A DNA stretch of 64,000 nt, taken from NCBI GenBank assembly GCA_030432295.1, contig JAUIHI010000022.1, positions 54,449-118,448 of the forward strand. The letters run 5' to 3'. Positions within the stretch are counted from its first letter, which is position 1; each line of letters begins with the position of its first letter. The stretch is from Anaerolineae bacterium (lineage in GTDB: Bacteria; Chloroflexota; Anaerolineae; Caldilineales; Caldilineaceae). The notes under the pieces were generated by a model. It made no database searches and was not told where the DNA came from. It saw only the letters and a program-made list of their open reading frames with translations. Shown here piece after piece: positions 36,144 through 46,970 of this stretch. Position numbers and translations under genes: made by a program.

Positions 36144-37949
36144 ATGAATTTTCTAAAGCCGATTGGCCGCGGGCTGGCTGGATTGGGCCGACTGTTTGGC
36201 AAGCTGTGGCGCTGGATGTTTTATGGACTGTTGAATGGACGGCGGCGGCTGGCCCGGCGCAAATGGGCGGATTACGTCATCTTTGAACTGGACGGCGAAG
36301 TGGTGGAGCGCACGCCACCCCAGCCCTGGTATATGGGGCTGCTGCCTTTCACTTCTCCGCCTCTGACCCTGGAAAGTCTCTCCCGTGCCCTGGCCGCGGT
36401 CGCCGCAGACCCGGATGTCTACGGCGTTCTCTTTCTGGTGCGTGGCGCGCAGATCAGCCTGGCCCAGGGCCAAAGTCTGGCCGCACTTTTCCAACGCTTC
36501 CGAGAGTGGGATGCGGCGGAGAATGGCCCCCAGCGCGCCATCGAGAAAGATGTGGTGGTCTATCTGGAAGCGATGAGCAATGCCACCTATCTGATGGCTG
36601 CGGCGGCCAACCGCATTCTGATCCCACCCCAGGCCGAATGGAATGTGCTGGGGCTGCACACCGAGCCTACCTTTTTGGCCAACACCCTGGAAAAACTGGG
36701 CGTGCAGGCCGATGTAATTCGGGTGGCACCCTGGAAGACGGCCTTCGACCGGCTGGCGCGTTCCGAGATGAGCGAGGCCGAGCGGGAGCAGATCAACCGG
36801 CTCTTCGACGGCTGGTTCGATTCGCTGGTCACAGCCATCAGCCAGGGACGGGTGCTGGGCGAAAATCAGGTCCGCTCCCTCATCGATCAGGCCCCCCTTT
36901 CGGCAGCCGCCGCGCTGGAAAAGACCCTCATCGACGGCATCGCCTATGAGGATGAATTGCCCGGCCTGCTCGGCATTGGCGACCGGGAAGCCCGTCTGCA
37001 CCCCTATGATAAGGCCAGACGCTATCTGAAGCGCAAACACCGGCCCAGCCATCCCCGCAGCGTCGGCGTCATCAGCCTTTCCGGCACAGTGATGACGGGC
37101 AAAAGCCGCCAGTTTCCCGCGGCCTTGCCCATTCTGGGCGACAGCACAATCGGCAGCGCCACAGTGCAGCAGTTGGTGCGGGCCGCAGCCACAGACGACA
37201 GCCTGGCCGCGATTGTCCTGCACATCGACTCCGGCGGCGGCTCGGCCCTGGCCAGCGATCTGATGTGGCGTGAGCTTTCCCTGCTGGCCCGCAAGAAGCC
37301 GCTGGTGGCCTATCTGGGTGATGTGGCGGCCAGCGGCGGCTATTACATCGCCCTGCCCGCGCACAAAATTGTCTGCCAGCCGGCCACCCTCACGGGCAGC
37401 ATCGGCGTCATCACCGCCAAACTGATCACCAGTGAGGCCTATCACAAAGTGGCGGCCAACCGGGTCTCCTTGCGCCGGGGCAAAAACGCGGACCTCTACG
37501 CGGACAGCCGTCCCTGGCGGGGGGAACAGCGGGATAAGATTGAGGATTCGGTCACAGCCAGCTATCAGGCGTTCAAAGATCGGGTGGCGGAAGGCCGCCA
37601 TCTGTCCCAGGATCGGCTGGAAGAGTTGGCCGGTGGCCGGGTGTGGACGGGCAGCCAGGCCGCGGAGAATGGGCTAGTGGATGAATTGGGCGACTTTGCC
37701 GTCGCGGTGGAGCGGGCCTGCCGCCTGGCCGATCTGCCCACCGATGGCCGGGTGGCGACAGTGGCGGTGGAGGCCCACAAGCCGTTGATGCCTCTCTCGG
37801 CCAAAGCGTTGGAGATCGAGGGCCGCGCCCTGGCTCTTTCCGATCTGGCCGAATTTGCCTTTGCGGTGCTGGGGCGGGATTGGTCGGCCCTGCTGGGCCA
37901 AGACCGCGTCTGGCTCCTGGCCGACGGTCTACCCCGCACAAAATCTTAA
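36144..37949 (+). CDS. sppA: Signal peptide peptidase SppA, long (67K) type
   Basis: 601 residues with two tandem S49/ClpP-like halves. In the N-terminal half APWKTAFDRLARSEMSEAER carries the catalytic Lys equivalent. In the C-terminal half LHIDSGGGSALASDLMWREL leads to YLGDVAASGGYYIALPAHKI with the nucleophilic Ser, and TLTGSIGVITAK follows. It degrades cleaved signal peptides at the membrane. No clear N-terminal membrane helix is seen (only a weakly hydrophobic WRWMFYGLL segment after a basic stretch), which is odd for the family. A multi-hairpin repeat follows. Confidence 0.9.
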   Translation: MNFLKPIGRGLAGLGRLFGKLWRWMFYGLLNGRRRLARRKWADYVIFELDGEVVERTPPQPWYMGLLPFTSPPLTLESLSRALAAVAADPDVYGVLFLVRGAQISLAQGQSLAALFQRFREWDAAENGPQRAIEKDVVVYLEAMSNATYLMAAAANRILIPPQAEWNVLGLHTEPTFLANTLEKLGVQADVIRVAPWKTAFDRLARSEMSEAEREQINRLFDGWFDSLVTAISQGRVLGENQVRSLIDQAPLSAAAALEKTLIDGIAYEDELPGLLGIGDREARLHPYDKARRYLKRKHRPSHPRSVGVISLSGTVMTGKSRQFPAALPILGDSTIGSATVQQLVRAAATDDSLAAIVLHIDSGGGSALASDLMWRELSLLARKKPLVAYLGDVAASGGYYIALPAHKIVCQPATLTGSIGVITAKLITSEAYHKVAANRVSLRRGKNADLYADSRPWRGEQRDKIEDSVTASYQAFKDRVAEGRHLSQDRLEELAGGRVWTGSQAAENGLVDELGDFAVAVERACRLADLPTDGRVATVAVEAHKPLMPLSAKALEIEGRALALSDLAEFAFAVLGRDWSALLGQDRVWLLADGLPRTKS

Positions 37950-37960
37950 CTCACAACGAT

Positions 37961-38122
37961 ACAGGACTAGCGCCGGTTGAGTAGGCGGGTGCTGTTTCCC
38001 GCCTTATCGAAACCAAGCGGGCGGGACAAGCCGTCTCGCCAACTCGCTTGGTTTCGATATGCCTCGCAGACGCAGAATCCGAAGGATTCTGAAGCTACTC
38101 AACCGGCGCTCACTGATCCTGT
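37961..38122. repeat. Multi-hairpin palindromic element (~160 bp)
   Basis: AGCGCCGGTTGAGTAG (37969-37984) is perfectly inverted at 38095-38110. ACAGGA and TCCTGT extend the outer arms. Nested hairpins: GGCGGG...CCCGCC (37984-38003), ATCGAAACCAAGCG with CGCTTGGTTTCGAT (~38006-38058) and AGAATCCGAAGGATTCT (~38074). Cloverleaf-like, REP/MITE type. Confidence 0.8.
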
Positions 38123-38151
38123 CTTACAAGCACAAAAAACAGGAGAAAGCG

Positions 38152-39393
38152 ATGTTAGATGTCAGCGCAATTCGCAAACAGTTCCCGGCTTTGCAGGAGG
38201 AGTACAACGGCAGGCCAGCGATCTTTTTCGACAACCCCGGCGGCACGCAGGTCCACAGAAATGTGATCCGGGCGATGGTGGATTACCTGACCCGGCGCAA
38301 CGCCAACACCCACGGCGGTTTCGAGACCAGCCTGCGCACGGATGCGGTGATCGCCGAGGCCCATCAGGCCGTGGCCGATCTGCTCGGCGCAGACCCGGAC
38401 GAAGTGATCTTTGGCAACAATATGACCAGCCTGACCTTTCACCTGAGCCGTTCCCTGGCCCGGGAGTTTCGTCCCGGCGACGAGATTGTGCTGACCCGGC
38501 TGGATCACGACGCCAATGTGATGCCCTGGGCGCTGGCCGCGGAGGAGCGGGGCGCGACTGTGCAGTGGGTGGACATCGACGTGGAGACCGGAACCCTGGA
38601 TATGGACGACTTCCGGCGCAAGATCACCCCCCGCACAAAGCTGGTAGCAGTGGGCTATGCCAGCAACGCGCTGGGCACAATCAACGACGTCAAGACGGTT
38701 GTGGATTGGGCACGGGAGGCAGGGGCCTATTCGTTCATCGACGCGGTGCAATATGCGCCCCACGGCCTGATCGACGTGCGGGCGCTGGACTGCGACTTTC
38801 TGGGCTGTTCCGCCTACAAATTTTTCGGCCCCCACGCCGGCCATCTCTACGGCAAGCGGGAACATCTGAGCCGTCTACAGGCCTATCGGGTGCGCCCCGC
38901 GGGGGAAGCCCTGCCCGGCAAATGGGAGACGGGCACACAGAATCACGAAGGAATGGCCGGTGTGGTAGCGGCCATCGACTATCTGGCGGAGATCGGGGTG
39001 GAGTATGGGATGGCCCGGGGTGGGGCCAGCCGCCGGGAGCGGTTGATTGCGGCCTGGCCTGTGATTCAGGCCTATGAGGCGCGGCTGCTGGGCCGTCTGC
39101 TGGGCGGTTTGCAGGCGATTCCGGAGATGCGGGTTTATGGGTTGACGGATCGGGATGAGTGGAAGCGACGGGTGGCAACGGTGGCTGTACGCAAGACGGG
39201 GACCACACCGGAGCAGTTGGCGATGGCCCTGGCCGCTGAAAATATCTTTGCCTGGCACGGCAACTTCTATGCGCTTTCTGTCAGCGAGCGGATGGGCGTG
39301 GAGCAGAGCGGTGGTTTCCTGCGCCTGGGGCTGGCCCATTACAACACAGAGGACGAGATTGACCGCTGTCTGACGGTGTTGGATAGGGTGTAG
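38152..39393 (+). CDS. Cysteine desulfurase-like aminotransferase class V enzyme
   Basis: 413 residues, PLP fold type I. FFDNPGGTQVHRNVIRAM, NANTHGGFETSLRTD, VIFGNNMTSLTFHL, TRLDHDANVMPWALAA, SYxDAVQYAPHG-type metal-free PLP Asp (FIDAVQYAPHG) and GCSAYKFFGPHAGHLYG with the PLP-Lys are all visible. It belongs to the NifS-like subgroup often annotated cysteine desulfurase-like. The usual active-site Cys loop near the C-terminus is not evident, so the reaction may be a different lyase or desulfurase. The ATG follows AGGAG; an upstream in-frame ATG at 38059 lies in the repeat. Confidence 0.88.
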   Translation: MLDVSAIRKQFPALQEEYNGRPAIFFDNPGGTQVHRNVIRAMVDYLTRRNANTHGGFETSLRTDAVIAEAHQAVADLLGADPDEVIFGNNMTSLTFHLSRSLAREFRPGDEIVLTRLDHDANVMPWALAAEERGATVQWVDIDVETGTLDMDDFRRKITPRTKLVAVGYASNALGTINDVKTVVDWAREAGAYSFIDAVQYAPHGLIDVRALDCDFLGCSAYKFFGPHAGHLYGKREHLSRLQAYRVRPAGEALPGKWETGTQNHEGMAGVVAAIDYLAEIGVEYGMARGGASRRERLIAAWPVIQAYEARLLGRLLGGLQAIPEMRVYGLTDRDEWKRRVATVAVRKTGTTPEQLAMALAAENIFAWHGNFYALSVSERMGVEQSGGFLRLGLAHYNTEDEIDRCLTVLDRV

Positions 39394-39459
39394 GGAACCG
39401 GGAGAATCGGGGACTGGAATCATCCCAGTCTCCGATCTCTAATCCCTATTTTCCATTTC

Positions 39460-42435
39460 CTATTTTCGGAAAAGCTCGACGAGTTTGTCCCGCACTTCTG
39501 TTGAGGTGACGGGTTTGCTGAGAAAGTCGTTCATCCCGGCCTGTAGGCAGACCCGCTGGTCGGTCTCCATCACATTGGCGGTCATAGCCAGAATCACAGG
39601 TTTCTCCCCTCCCGGCAGTTTGCGAATGCGCCGGGTTGCCTCCAGGCCATTCATCAGCGGCATCAACACATCCATCAAAATCAGATCGTAGCCTTTCTGC
39701 TCGACGGCTGTCACTGCCTCTTGCCCGTTGACGGCCAGCTCAGCGCTGTAGCCCAGTTTGCCCAGAATCGCCTGGGCTAGTTTCTGGTTGACCCGGTTGT
39801 CCTCCACCAGAAGGATACGCAGGGGCATCTGTTCGGCCAGGAGTGTGTCCTGTAGGCAGCGCTGGACACGCTTTTTTGGTCGCTGATGCGAAGGGGAAAG
39901 GGCACGGGTGAAAGGTTGCCATTTGAGCGGCTTGTTGATCCGTTCTCGATAGGCTGTCTGTTGCCGTTGCGGGCTGGCCGGAGACATCAGCAGAATCCAG
40001 CGCATTTCCCGTTCGGCCCACCGATTGCGCAGTTCGTGGACGGTTTCCTGATCGAACGCTTGATCCACCAAAACGAGATCAAACGAAGGCGCAGAAGGAG
40101 AGTCGACTCCCGCTTCGGTCAGGGAGGCCCATTTCAACGGCTGGCCGCCCGCATGCCCGATCCATCGGCAGAGGGTGAATTCCAGGATGGGATTGGAGGT
40201 CAGTATCAACACACGCTTGCCGTCAAGCACTGGGACCGAAACTGCCGAATCCAGAGAACTTCCGCTTTCTGCCGGAAGACGCAGGGTGAAGTAAAAGACC
40301 GATCCCACCTGCTCGGCACTCTCCACCCAGATTTTCCCACCCATCAGTTCAATCAACCGTTTGCTGATCGCCAGCCCAAGCCCGGTCCCTTCAAATTGCT
40401 GGATGGAAGTGGGATCCACCTGTACGAATGGGGTGAAGAGGGAAGGCAGCTTGGCCGGGGATATGCCAATACCTGTGTCTTTCACAGCGATCAGCAGGCA
40501 GAGATCGTCACCCTTTTGTGACTGCTCGTCGGGCTGGATGGAAACTGTGGTCAACACGCCGCCCTGGTTGGTAAATTTCAGCGCATTGCCGATCAGATTG
40601 GTCAACACCTGGCGAACCCGCACTGGGTCGCTCACAATTACTCCGGGTACATCTGGTCCGATCTCATAACACAGGGCGAGTTCGCGGCTGTCTGGCCGTG
40701 CGCCCAGCAGTTCGTGAACAGCTTCGATGGTTTCCCGCAATGAAAATGGCTGGTTTTCCAGCGTGACGTGACCGCTCTCGATCTTCGAAAAGTCGAGAAT
40801 GTCGTTCACAATTGTCAGCAATGCCTCTCCGCTGGAACGGATGGTATCCACATAATCCCGCTGCTCCGGGTCCAGGGGCGTGTCCTGAAGCAGGCTTGTC
40901 ATGCCAATCACCCCATTCATCGGGGTGCGAATTTCGTGGCTCATCATAGCCAGAAACTCGGATTTGGCATGGGTCGCTGATTCCGCCCACTCTTTCGCCT
41001 GCTGCAATTTCGCCTTGGCTGCCCGTTCTTCGGTTACGTCCACGCTGACGCCGAGAACATTGACCGAGCCATCTGACATATGCAGGGGGGACTTTGTGGT
41101 CAGGAAGAGGCGTCTTGAACCATCGCGCCTGGTCATGGTCTGCTCGACGAGTAGGGGCTCACCTGTCTCCAAAACCTGCCGGTCTTCCTGCCTGTCGTGG
41201 ACAACCCTATCCGGATCAACCAAACCGTTGGTGGGATAGTTCAGGAGTAGGTGGTCAACGGTTGTCCCGAATAGTTCTGCAAAGGCACGATTGGCTAACA
41301 ACAGACGCCCATCGGCATCTCTGACAAAGATTGGGTTGGGGTCTGTGTCGATCACCCGGCGGATAAATTCTTGCTGATAAGCCAGCTTTGCTTCGGCCCA
41401 TCTGCGCTGGGTGACGTCGATAGTGAAGCCGGAGATATGGCTTTCTTTCCTGGTTTCTGGCTGTAACAGAGTTTTGCCGGTCAAAATCCAATGTTCTCTG
41501 TCCTCTACCTTTAGGGGCAGTTCGAGCAGAATCCTGTCCGTCTGGCTTGATCGCAACGACTGGTCATCATCTTCAAAACGGGCTGCCATCTCGGCGGAGA
41601 ATATCTCTCCGGTCGTTTTGCCCAAAAAGGCCTGGACAGGCTTGCCCAGGAAACGGGCCATCTCTTCATTGACAAATGTGTAACGCCCATTCTCATCCTT
41701 TTCGTAGATGGAAATGGGGAGACCGTTCAGAACCCGCTCAAATGTCTCTCTTTGTTCCCGGTTTTTCTGATCAGCCGTATGGCGGGCGATAGCTGCGCCA
41801 ATGTTGGCTGCCATCATCTGCAAAATGGCCTGCTCGCCAGGACTCCATACTTCTTCCGAATGGCAGTTGTCAAAACCGATAAACCCCCAGAAATAGTCAC
41901 CGGCCCAAATCGGCGCGACGAGAATAGAGAGGATCGACTGGGCGCCGAGTAAGGCCTGCTCTCGATCTGGGAAGTCCCGTACCAGGCCATCGACCACCTG
42001 GTTTGTTGACAACAGATCGAACCAGCGGGAACTGACCGATGCATAGGGCAAGTTTTGCAGGTCTGGATTATCAATCTGTGGCTCAATAGCCCCGGTTACC
42101 CACTCGTACCGCTGGCTGACACATTGGAGTCCCGATTCCGGGTCTTCGTGATTCTGAAAAATGTAGATTCGATCAACAGCCTCTGGTGTGATCAGTGCCT
42201 CCAACGCAGCCCGAATCCCCTCGTCCAAATCGGTCAGCCGTGACAGCACATTGGAAGCCTGGGCTACAGACAGGAGAAGATCGTCCTGTTGCTTGGGCAA
42301 GGGGGGGGCTGCATAGGAATTTGTTGACAGAGCCAGCACAGGATTCAAGAGGATAGGCATTTGTATTTCTCGCGTTTGGGAATCAGAACAGAACAGACAG
42401 TCAGAAGAACCACCGACTGTCCCTGGCTGTTCCAT
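39460..42435 (-). CDS. Hybrid sensor histidine kinase / response regulator (GAF-PAS-PAS-HK-REC-REC)
   Basis: 991 residues, no membrane segment, so cytosolic. Order: GAF (~55-215, [20 protein letters not shown]), PAS (~230-350), PAS (~360-480), HisKA with H500 in [15 protein letters not shown], HATPase (~610-725; [32 protein letters not shown]), a degenerate receiver (~750-840) lacking the acidic pocket, and a full receiver (~870-990; [15 protein letters not shown]922 in [13 protein letters not shown]). It would phosphorylate its own receiver; no Hpt domain or output regulator is adjacent. The first Met is taken as start; a Met at 42360 (MPILLNPVL) is also possible. Confidence 0.93.
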   Translation of the reverse strand: MEQPGTVGGSSDCLFCSDSQTREIQMPILLNPVLALSTNSYAAPPLPKQQDDLLLSVAQASNVLSRLTDLDEGIRAALEALITPEAVDRIYIFQNHEDPESGLQCVSQRYEWVTGAIEPQIDNPDLQNLPYASVSSRWFDLLSTNQVVDGLVRDFPDREQALLGAQSILSILVAPIWAGDYFWGFIGFDNCHSEEVWSPGEQAILQMMAANIGAAIARHTADQKNREQRETFERVLNGLPISIYEKDENGRYTFVNEEMARFLGKPVQAFLGKTTGEIFSAEMAARFEDDDQSLRSSQTDRILLELPLKVEDREHWILTGKTLLQPETRKESHISGFTIDVTQRRWAEAKLAYQQEFIRRVIDTDPNPIFVRDADGRLLLANRAFAELFGTTVDHLLLNYPTNGLVDPDRVVHDRQEDRQVLETGEPLLVEQTMTRRDGSRRLFLTTKSPLHMSDGSVNVLGVSVDVTEERAAKAKLQQAKEWAESATHAKSEFLAMMSHEIRTPMNGVIGMTSLLQDTPLDPEQRDYVDTIRSSGEALLTIVNDILDFSKIESGHVTLENQPFSLRETIEAVHELLGARPDSRELALCYEIGPDVPGVIVSDPVRVRQVLTNLIGNALKFTNQGGVLTTVSIQPDEQSQKGDDLCLLIAVKDTGIGISPAKLPSLFTPFVQVDPTSIQQFEGTGLGLAISKRLIELMGGKIWVESAEQVGSVFYFTLRLPAESGSSLDSAVSVPVLDGKRVLILTSNPILEFTLCRWIGHAGGQPLKWASLTEAGVDSPSAPSFDLVLVDQAFDQETVHELRNRWAEREMRWILLMSPASPQRQQTAYRERINKPLKWQPFTRALSPSHQRPKKRVQRCLQDTLLAEQMPLRILLVEDNRVNQKLAQAILGKLGYSAELAVNGQEAVTAVEQKGYDLILMDVLMPLMNGLEATRRIRKLPGGEKPVILAMTANVMETDQRVCLQAGMNDFLSKPVTSTEVRDKLVELFRK

Positions 42436-42826
42436 TTCCTCATTGGGATATTTCCTTATAAACAGGCGTACAGATATATCTGTCCATCTGTCCCAGTATA
42501 CAGGTATTTACCTAACATTCTATAGAGTATTTGATGGGACAATCATACCGAATTTTGATGATTCCTATCGATTGACTTTCCATAGAGAGAATGTTACGGT
42601 TCTGCCATCTGCAATAAATTTCTAACACTCCGCAACCGTCAATCTAATAAAAATAGGGCATACTGAATCAATGGATTGCTACCGATAGTTTGCATTGTGT
42701 CAGAAGCAGCTACAATGGGAAGGTTTCCTACCTGGCAGCCGACGCAATCCGCATACACTCAACCGCAGGACAAATATCTGTCCGCCGGACTATTGACTGA
42801 AAATCAGAGGAGTAAAGTCACCCCTT
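42436..42826. promoter_or_regulatory. AT-rich divergent control region between the histidine kinase and clpC
   Basis: 391 bases without a gene. It contains two related palindromes: ACAGATATATCTGT (42470-42483, followed by CC) and GGACAAATATCTGTCC (42768-42783). They share ATATCTGTCC, and a third ATCTGTCC is at 42486. A weak promoter toward clpC is TTTGCA (42689), 16 bases, TACAAT (42711-42716). No CtsR-type or CIRCE element was seen. Confidence 0.55.
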
Positions 42827-45352
42827 ATGATGCGCTTTGACCGATTTACCCAGAAAGCCCAGGAAGCCGCCATGCGCGCCCTGGAAATCCTCCAGCATTA
42901 CAAACATTCCCAAGTGGATACCGAACACATCTTCCTGGCCCTGGTCCAGCAGCAGGGCGGCACTGTGCCCCAATTGTTGGAAAAGCTGGGCGCGACAGTG
43001 GATGTCGTGGCCCGCAAACTGGAAGCCATTCTGGACGCAGCGCCCAAGTCCAGCAACACACCCTATGGCGGTGGGATGGCGACGGCCCAGGTCTTCATCA
43101 CTCCCCGGCTCAAACGGGTGATGGATGTGGCCAACGAAGAGGCCAACAAACTCCAGGACGAATACATTAGCACAGAACACATTTTTCTGGCGATTGCCAG
43201 CGAGCGCAATACGCCGGCAGCCAATATTCTGCGTGATGCCAATGTGAACAAAGACCGTCTCTACGCGGCGGTGGAAGAGCTGCGGGGCGGCCAGAAAGTG
43301 ACCGAACCCAACGCCGAAAGCAAATATCAGGTGCTGGAAAAATATGGCCGGGACCTGACCGCTGTGGCTGTCGAGGGTAAGCTGGACCCGGTGATTGGCC
43401 GGGAAGAGGAGATTCTGCGGGTGATGCAGGTGCTCTGCCGCCGCACAAAGAACAATCCGGTTCTCATCGGCGAGGCGGGCGTGGGCAAGACCGCCATCAT
43501 CGAAGGGCTGGCCCAGCGCATTGCCGACGACGACGTGCCGGAGATTCTATCGGGCAAGCGGGTCATCTCTCTGGACCTGGCCGCGATGTTGGCGGGAACC
43601 CGTTTCCGGGGCGAATTTGAGGAGCGGCTGAAAGCAGCACTGGACGAAATCCGCAAAAGCGACGGCGAGATTCTGCTCTTTATCGACGAACTGCATACGG
43701 TTGTCGGCGCGGGCAACGCGGCCGGCGCGCTGGATGCCAGCAATATGCTCAAGCCAGCCCTGGCCCGGGGCGAACTCCACTGCATCGGCGCTACCACACT
43801 GGACGAATTCCGCAAGAGCATCGAAAAGGACGCCGCGCTGGAACGCCGTTTCGCTCCTGTCTATGTGGACGAGCCGAGCGTTGAGGACAGCATCGAAATC
43901 CTGCGTGGTCTGCGCACCCGCTACGAAGATCATCACGGCATCACCTACACCGACGAGGCGCTGGAGCAGGCCGTGCGCCTGGGCGAGCGCTATGTGACAG
44001 AGCGCAAACTTCCCGATAAGGCCATCGATCTGATCGACGAAGCCGCTGCTAAATTGCGGGTGGCTATGTATTCCATGCCCAGCGATCTGAAAGAGCAGAA
44101 GGCCCGTATTAACGCCCTGGCTGCCGAAGAAGAAGAGGCCTGGGCCGACCGGGACTACGAGAAAGCCGCCCAGGTCAAGACTGAACTGGTGCGCATCAAA
44201 GAAGAATTCAAGACCGGCCTGAAAGCCTGGAAAGCCGAGTCCAATCTGGACGATGTGGTAGAGGTGAGCGATGTGGCCCAGGTGGTCCAGAACTGGACAG
44301 GCATTCCGGCCATGAATCTGCTGGAAGAAGAGACCGAAAAGCTTCTACGTATGGAAGATCATCTGCACATGCGGGTGGTCGGCCAGGACAAAGCCATCGA
44401 AGCGGTCAGCGACGCTATCCGCCGGGCACGCAGCGGGCTGAAAGATCCCAAGCGGCCCATCGGCACATTCCTTTTCCTTGGCCCGACCGGTGTGGGCAAG
44501 ACTGAACTGGCCAAGACCCTGGCTGCCTTCCTCTTTGACGACGAGGACGCACTGCTGCGGGTGGATATGAGCGAGTATCGGGAAGGCCATTCGGTCAGCC
44601 GTCTCTTCGGTGCGCCTCCCGGCTATGTGGGCTACGATCAGGGCGGCCAGTTGACCGAAGCCGTGCGTCGCCGCCCCTACCGGGTAATTCTCTTCGATGA
44701 AATCGAAAAGGCCCACCCGGAAGTCTGGAACGCGCTCTTGCAAGTGATGGACGACGGGCGCATGACCGACGGCCAGGGGCGCACAGTGGACTTCCGCAAT
44801 ACTGTGATTATTATGACCAGCAATGTGGGGGCCGAAGCCATCAAACGGGGCGCGCTGGGCTTCTCCACGCCGGAGCTGGACGAGAGCGCCATCGCCTCCC
44901 ACGAGTACAGCAAGCAGCTCAAGCGGATGTTCCGGCCCGAATTCCTCAACCGCATCGACGAGACTGTTGTCTTTGATGCGTTGAACAAATCAAATGTGCC
45001 GGAGATTGTGCGCATTTTGATGAAGGAAATCACCGTGCGCATGGACGAGATGGGCATTGGCGTGGAACTGACCGACGCAGCCGCGGCCCATCTGGCCGAC
45101 ATCGGCTTCAACCCGGAATACGGGGCACGGCCACTGCGCCGTCTGCTCCAGCGCCAGGTGGAGACCGAACTGAGCAAGCGTCTGTTGCGGGGCGACTACC
45201 AGACCGGGGATCAGGTGCTCATCGACTTCGGTCAAAACGAAAAGGGCGAGGACGCACTACTCTTCCTACGCCAGGAGCCGGAGCCGATCGCCGTGGAGTG
45301 GTCCACCAGCGAGTCGGCCCCCGCCAACCCGGATGGACAAGTCTTGGGATAA
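42827..45352 (+). CDS. clpC: ATP-dependent Clp protease ATP-binding subunit ClpC
   Basis: 841 residues. The Clp-N repeats are at ~5-145 ([20 protein letters not shown]). AAA1 has Walker [14 protein letters not shown] (~213) and [12 protein letters not shown] short middle domain with a UVR-like [19 protein letters not shown] distinguishes ClpC from ClpB. AAA2 has [13 protein letters not shown] (~551) and [15 protein letters not shown]. The tripeptide LGF (~677, GALGFSTPE) sits where ClpP-docking loops lie, so partnership with ClpP is likely. It unfolds proteins for degradation. It is followed by a strong terminator and has its own control region upstream. Confidence 0.94.
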   Translation: MMRFDRFTQKAQEAAMRALEILQHYKHSQVDTEHIFLALVQQQGGTVPQLLEKLGATVDVVARKLEAILDAAPKSSNTPYGGGMATAQVFITPRLKRVMDVANEEANKLQDEYISTEHIFLAIASERNTPAANILRDANVNKDRLYAAVEELRGGQKVTEPNAESKYQVLEKYGRDLTAVAVEGKLDPVIGREEEILRVMQVLCRRTKNNPVLIGEAGVGKTAIIEGLAQRIADDDVPEILSGKRVISLDLAAMLAGTRFRGEFEERLKAALDEIRKSDGEILLFIDELHTVVGAGNAAGALDASNMLKPALARGELHCIGATTLDEFRKSIEKDAALERRFAPVYVDEPSVEDSIEILRGLRTRYEDHHGITYTDEALEQAVRLGERYVTERKLPDKAIDLIDEAAAKLRVAMYSMPSDLKEQKARINALAAEEEEAWADRDYEKAAQVKTELVRIKEEFKTGLKAWKAESNLDDVVEVSDVAQVVQNWTGIPAMNLLEEETEKLLRMEDHLHMRVVGQDKAIEAVSDAIRRARSGLKDPKRPIGTFLFLGPTGVGKTELAKTLAAFLFDDEDALLRVDMSEYREGHSVSRLFGAPPGYVGYDQGGQLTEAVRRRPYRVILFDEIEKAHPEVWNALLQVMDDGRMTDGQGRTVDFRNTVIIMTSNVGAEAIKRGALGFSTPELDESAIASHEYSKQLKRMFRPEFLNRIDETVVFDALNKSNVPEIVRILMKEITVRMDEMGIGVELTDAAAAHLADIGFNPEYGARPLRRLLQRQVETELSKRLLRGDYQTGDQVLIDFGQNEKGEDALLFLRQEPEPIAVEWSTSESAPANPDGQVLG

Positions 45353-45375
45353 GTTTTTTGGTTGACGGTCGTTGA

Positions 45376-45424
45376 AACAAAAGAGGCCCGGCATTCTCGT
45401 CGAGAATGCCGGGCCTCTTTTGTT
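45376..45424. terminator. Bidirectional terminator after clpC
   Basis: AACAAAAGAGGCCCGGCATT with TCTCG (45376-45399) is perfectly inverted at 45401-45424. A and T tracts flank both sides. It serves clpC and the convergent gene at 45429. Confidence 0.93.
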
Positions 45425-45428
45425 CTAT

Positions 45429-45899
45429 CTACCACTCCTCCACCCACTCCTCTTCCTCCCCCACCACCCGGAACTGGCGCTGGGACGACCCCTGTCCGCC
45501 GTTGGGACCGGGCAGAGCCATCTGGTTGCCCTGGGGCGGATAGCCGCCGTTCTGGTTGCCGTAATAATTAGCGTAGGGATTGGCCTGTCCCTGGGGCATT
45601 GGCATCGACGGTGGCGTCATAATCACCACCGGCGGGTAGCCGTCGTACTGGCCCTGGCCTTGACCCCGCGGCTGCTGACCGCCTCGTCCTCTCTGACCTT
45701 CCCCGTTTCCATCCCACTCTTGGCGACGCTCGTTGCGTCGACCAGCCACCAGCATCAGCAGCGCGGCGGGGATGCTCGCCAGCACGCCAAAGACAACCCC
45801 CACAGCAATGCCGATGGCGTCAGAACTCATCGCGCTGCCCACCCGCCAGCCCAGCGCGCCGATGAAAATGAGTGCGGCTAGAATCAGAAGTCGTTTCAT
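45429..45899 (-). CDS. Small membrane protein with Gly/Gln/Pro-rich tail
   Basis: 156 residues, family not recognised. Two membrane helices (LLILAALIFIGALGW, ~3-17; AIGIAVGVVFGVLASIPAAL and onward, ~28-52) are followed by basic residues. A low-complexity Gly/Gln/Asn/Pro/Tyr tail then runs to an acidic C-terminus EEEEWVEEW. GGGGGAG precedes the ATG. It lies 22 bases downstream of the FtsK-like ATPase gene and is probably co-transcribed with it. A membrane anchor for that ATPase is possible but unproven. Confidence 0.75.
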   Translation of the reverse strand: MKRLLILAALIFIGALGWRVGSAMSSDAIGIAVGVVFGVLASIPAALLMLVAGRRNERRQEWDGNGEGQRGRGGQQPRGQGQGQYDGYPPVVIMTPPSMPMPQGQANPYANYYGNQNGGYPPQGNQMALPGPNGGQGSSQRQFRVVGEEEEWVEEW

Positions 45900-45921
45900 T
45901 GCTCTCCCCCTTTGAATTGCT

Positions 45922-46932
45922 TCACCCTCGAACCATCGCCCCTACCTCGCCCATCTCCTCTGGCCCCAGCCAGGCGGCCTGAAAACGGACTGTCTCGCCC
46001 TTTGCCACCAGCAGAAAATCGCCTTTGCCGTTGAGCTTCTCCGCTCCGCTGTCCGAAATGCCGGAAGCGTAGCGGGCTTCGTCCTTGCCGTTGACCGCGC
46101 CGACGATGCGCACGGGGAAATTGGCCTTCATTGCACTGCCGATCAGCGCGGCTGTCGGCTTTTGGGTGCAGCCGATCAGATGCAGCCCGGCCTCCCGTCC
46201 CCGCTGGGCGATGCGGGTGAGGGGTTCTTCCACGGCCTTGCCCCCACTCTGGATCAGATCGGCCAATTCGTCAACGGCAATCACCAGCACCGGGTGGCTG
46301 ATCCCCGCCTGATCCCGCTCTTCCATCTCCACCACCAGATATTCCAGTCGGGCCTGCACATCCTCTGGCGTGGACGCCACCCCGCCGGAAACATTCGGCA
46401 GCCGTTGCAGACCGGCAAAGCCCCGGTTTTTGGGGTCGATCAGCACAATTTGCAGGGCTTTGGCCGAGTTGAAGAGAGCCAACGACGCCAGCAGACCCCG
46501 CACCAGCGCAGTCTTCCCAGAGCCGGTTGTTCCCGCCACCAGAATATGCACTACATCCGGCGCGGTGATGCGCAGGAGCAGGGGTAGCCCCGCCTCGTCG
46601 ATGCCCAGCACCGCCGTGGCCGGGGGAACTTTGCCCAGTTTTTTGCAGATGGGCAGTAACTTCACCGGCGCTGCGTCGTCCCGGGGCAGTTCCAGATGGA
46701 AGCCGCCACCGCTGCGGTAGACCCGCACGTTCTGGCTGCGCAGGGCCAACGCCAGCTCTTCGGCCAGGCCGGTCACTTTGCTCACCTTCACCCCCGGCGC
46801 GGTGACCAGGCGAAACTGGACAAAGCGCGGGGAGACGACTGCGCCATCCACCCGGCTGGGAATTTTGTGGGTGGCGAGAACGGCTTCAATCGTATCCGAT
46901 TGGTGGTCCAGTTCGTAGCGGCTGAGGGCCAT
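45922..46932 (-). CDS. FtsK/SpoIIIE-like DNA translocase ATPase (no membrane or gamma domain)
   Basis: 336 residues. An alpha/beta N-terminal part (FRLVTAPGVKVSKVTGLAEE, LALALRSQNVRVYRSGGGFH) resembles the FtsK alpha domain. The motor follows: HILVAGTTGSGKTALVRGLL (Walker A, ~136), VLIDPKNRGF, LVIAVDELADLIQSGG (Walker B, ~214), RIAQRGREAGLHLIGCTQKP. There are no N-terminal membrane helices and no C-terminal gamma domain, so this is a small soluble relative. It is transcribed away from nurA; FtsK/HerA-type ATPases work with NurA nucleases in other organisms. Start at the Met of MALSRYELDH. Confidence 0.85.
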   Translation of the reverse strand: MALSRYELDHQSDTIEAVLATHKIPSRVDGAVVSPRFVQFRLVTAPGVKVSKVTGLAEELALALRSQNVRVYRSGGGFHLELPRDDAAPVKLLPICKKLGKVPPATAVLGIDEAGLPLLLRITAPDVVHILVAGTTGSGKTALVRGLLASLALFNSAKALQIVLIDPKNRGFAGLQRLPNVSGGVASTPEDVQARLEYLVVEMEERDQAGISHPVLVIAVDELADLIQSGGKAVEEPLTRIAQRGREAGLHLIGCTQKPTAALIGSAMKANFPVRIVGAVNGKDEARYASGISDSGAEKLNGKGDFLLVAKGETVRFQAAWLGPEEMGEVGAMVRG

Positions 46933-46970
46933 TGGGCGATCCGTCGGGTCGGGCGATAGGACAAAGAAGC

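Noticed and set aside
37977..39077. 366-aa plus-strand frame
   Set aside because: Out-of-frame shadow of the cysteine-desulfurase-like gene; its start lies in a palindromic repeat.
42436..42826. 60-aa plus-strand frame (42443-42625) upstream of clpC
   Set aside because: AT-rich, no ribosome-binding site, no recognisable features, and it covers the regulatory palindromes.
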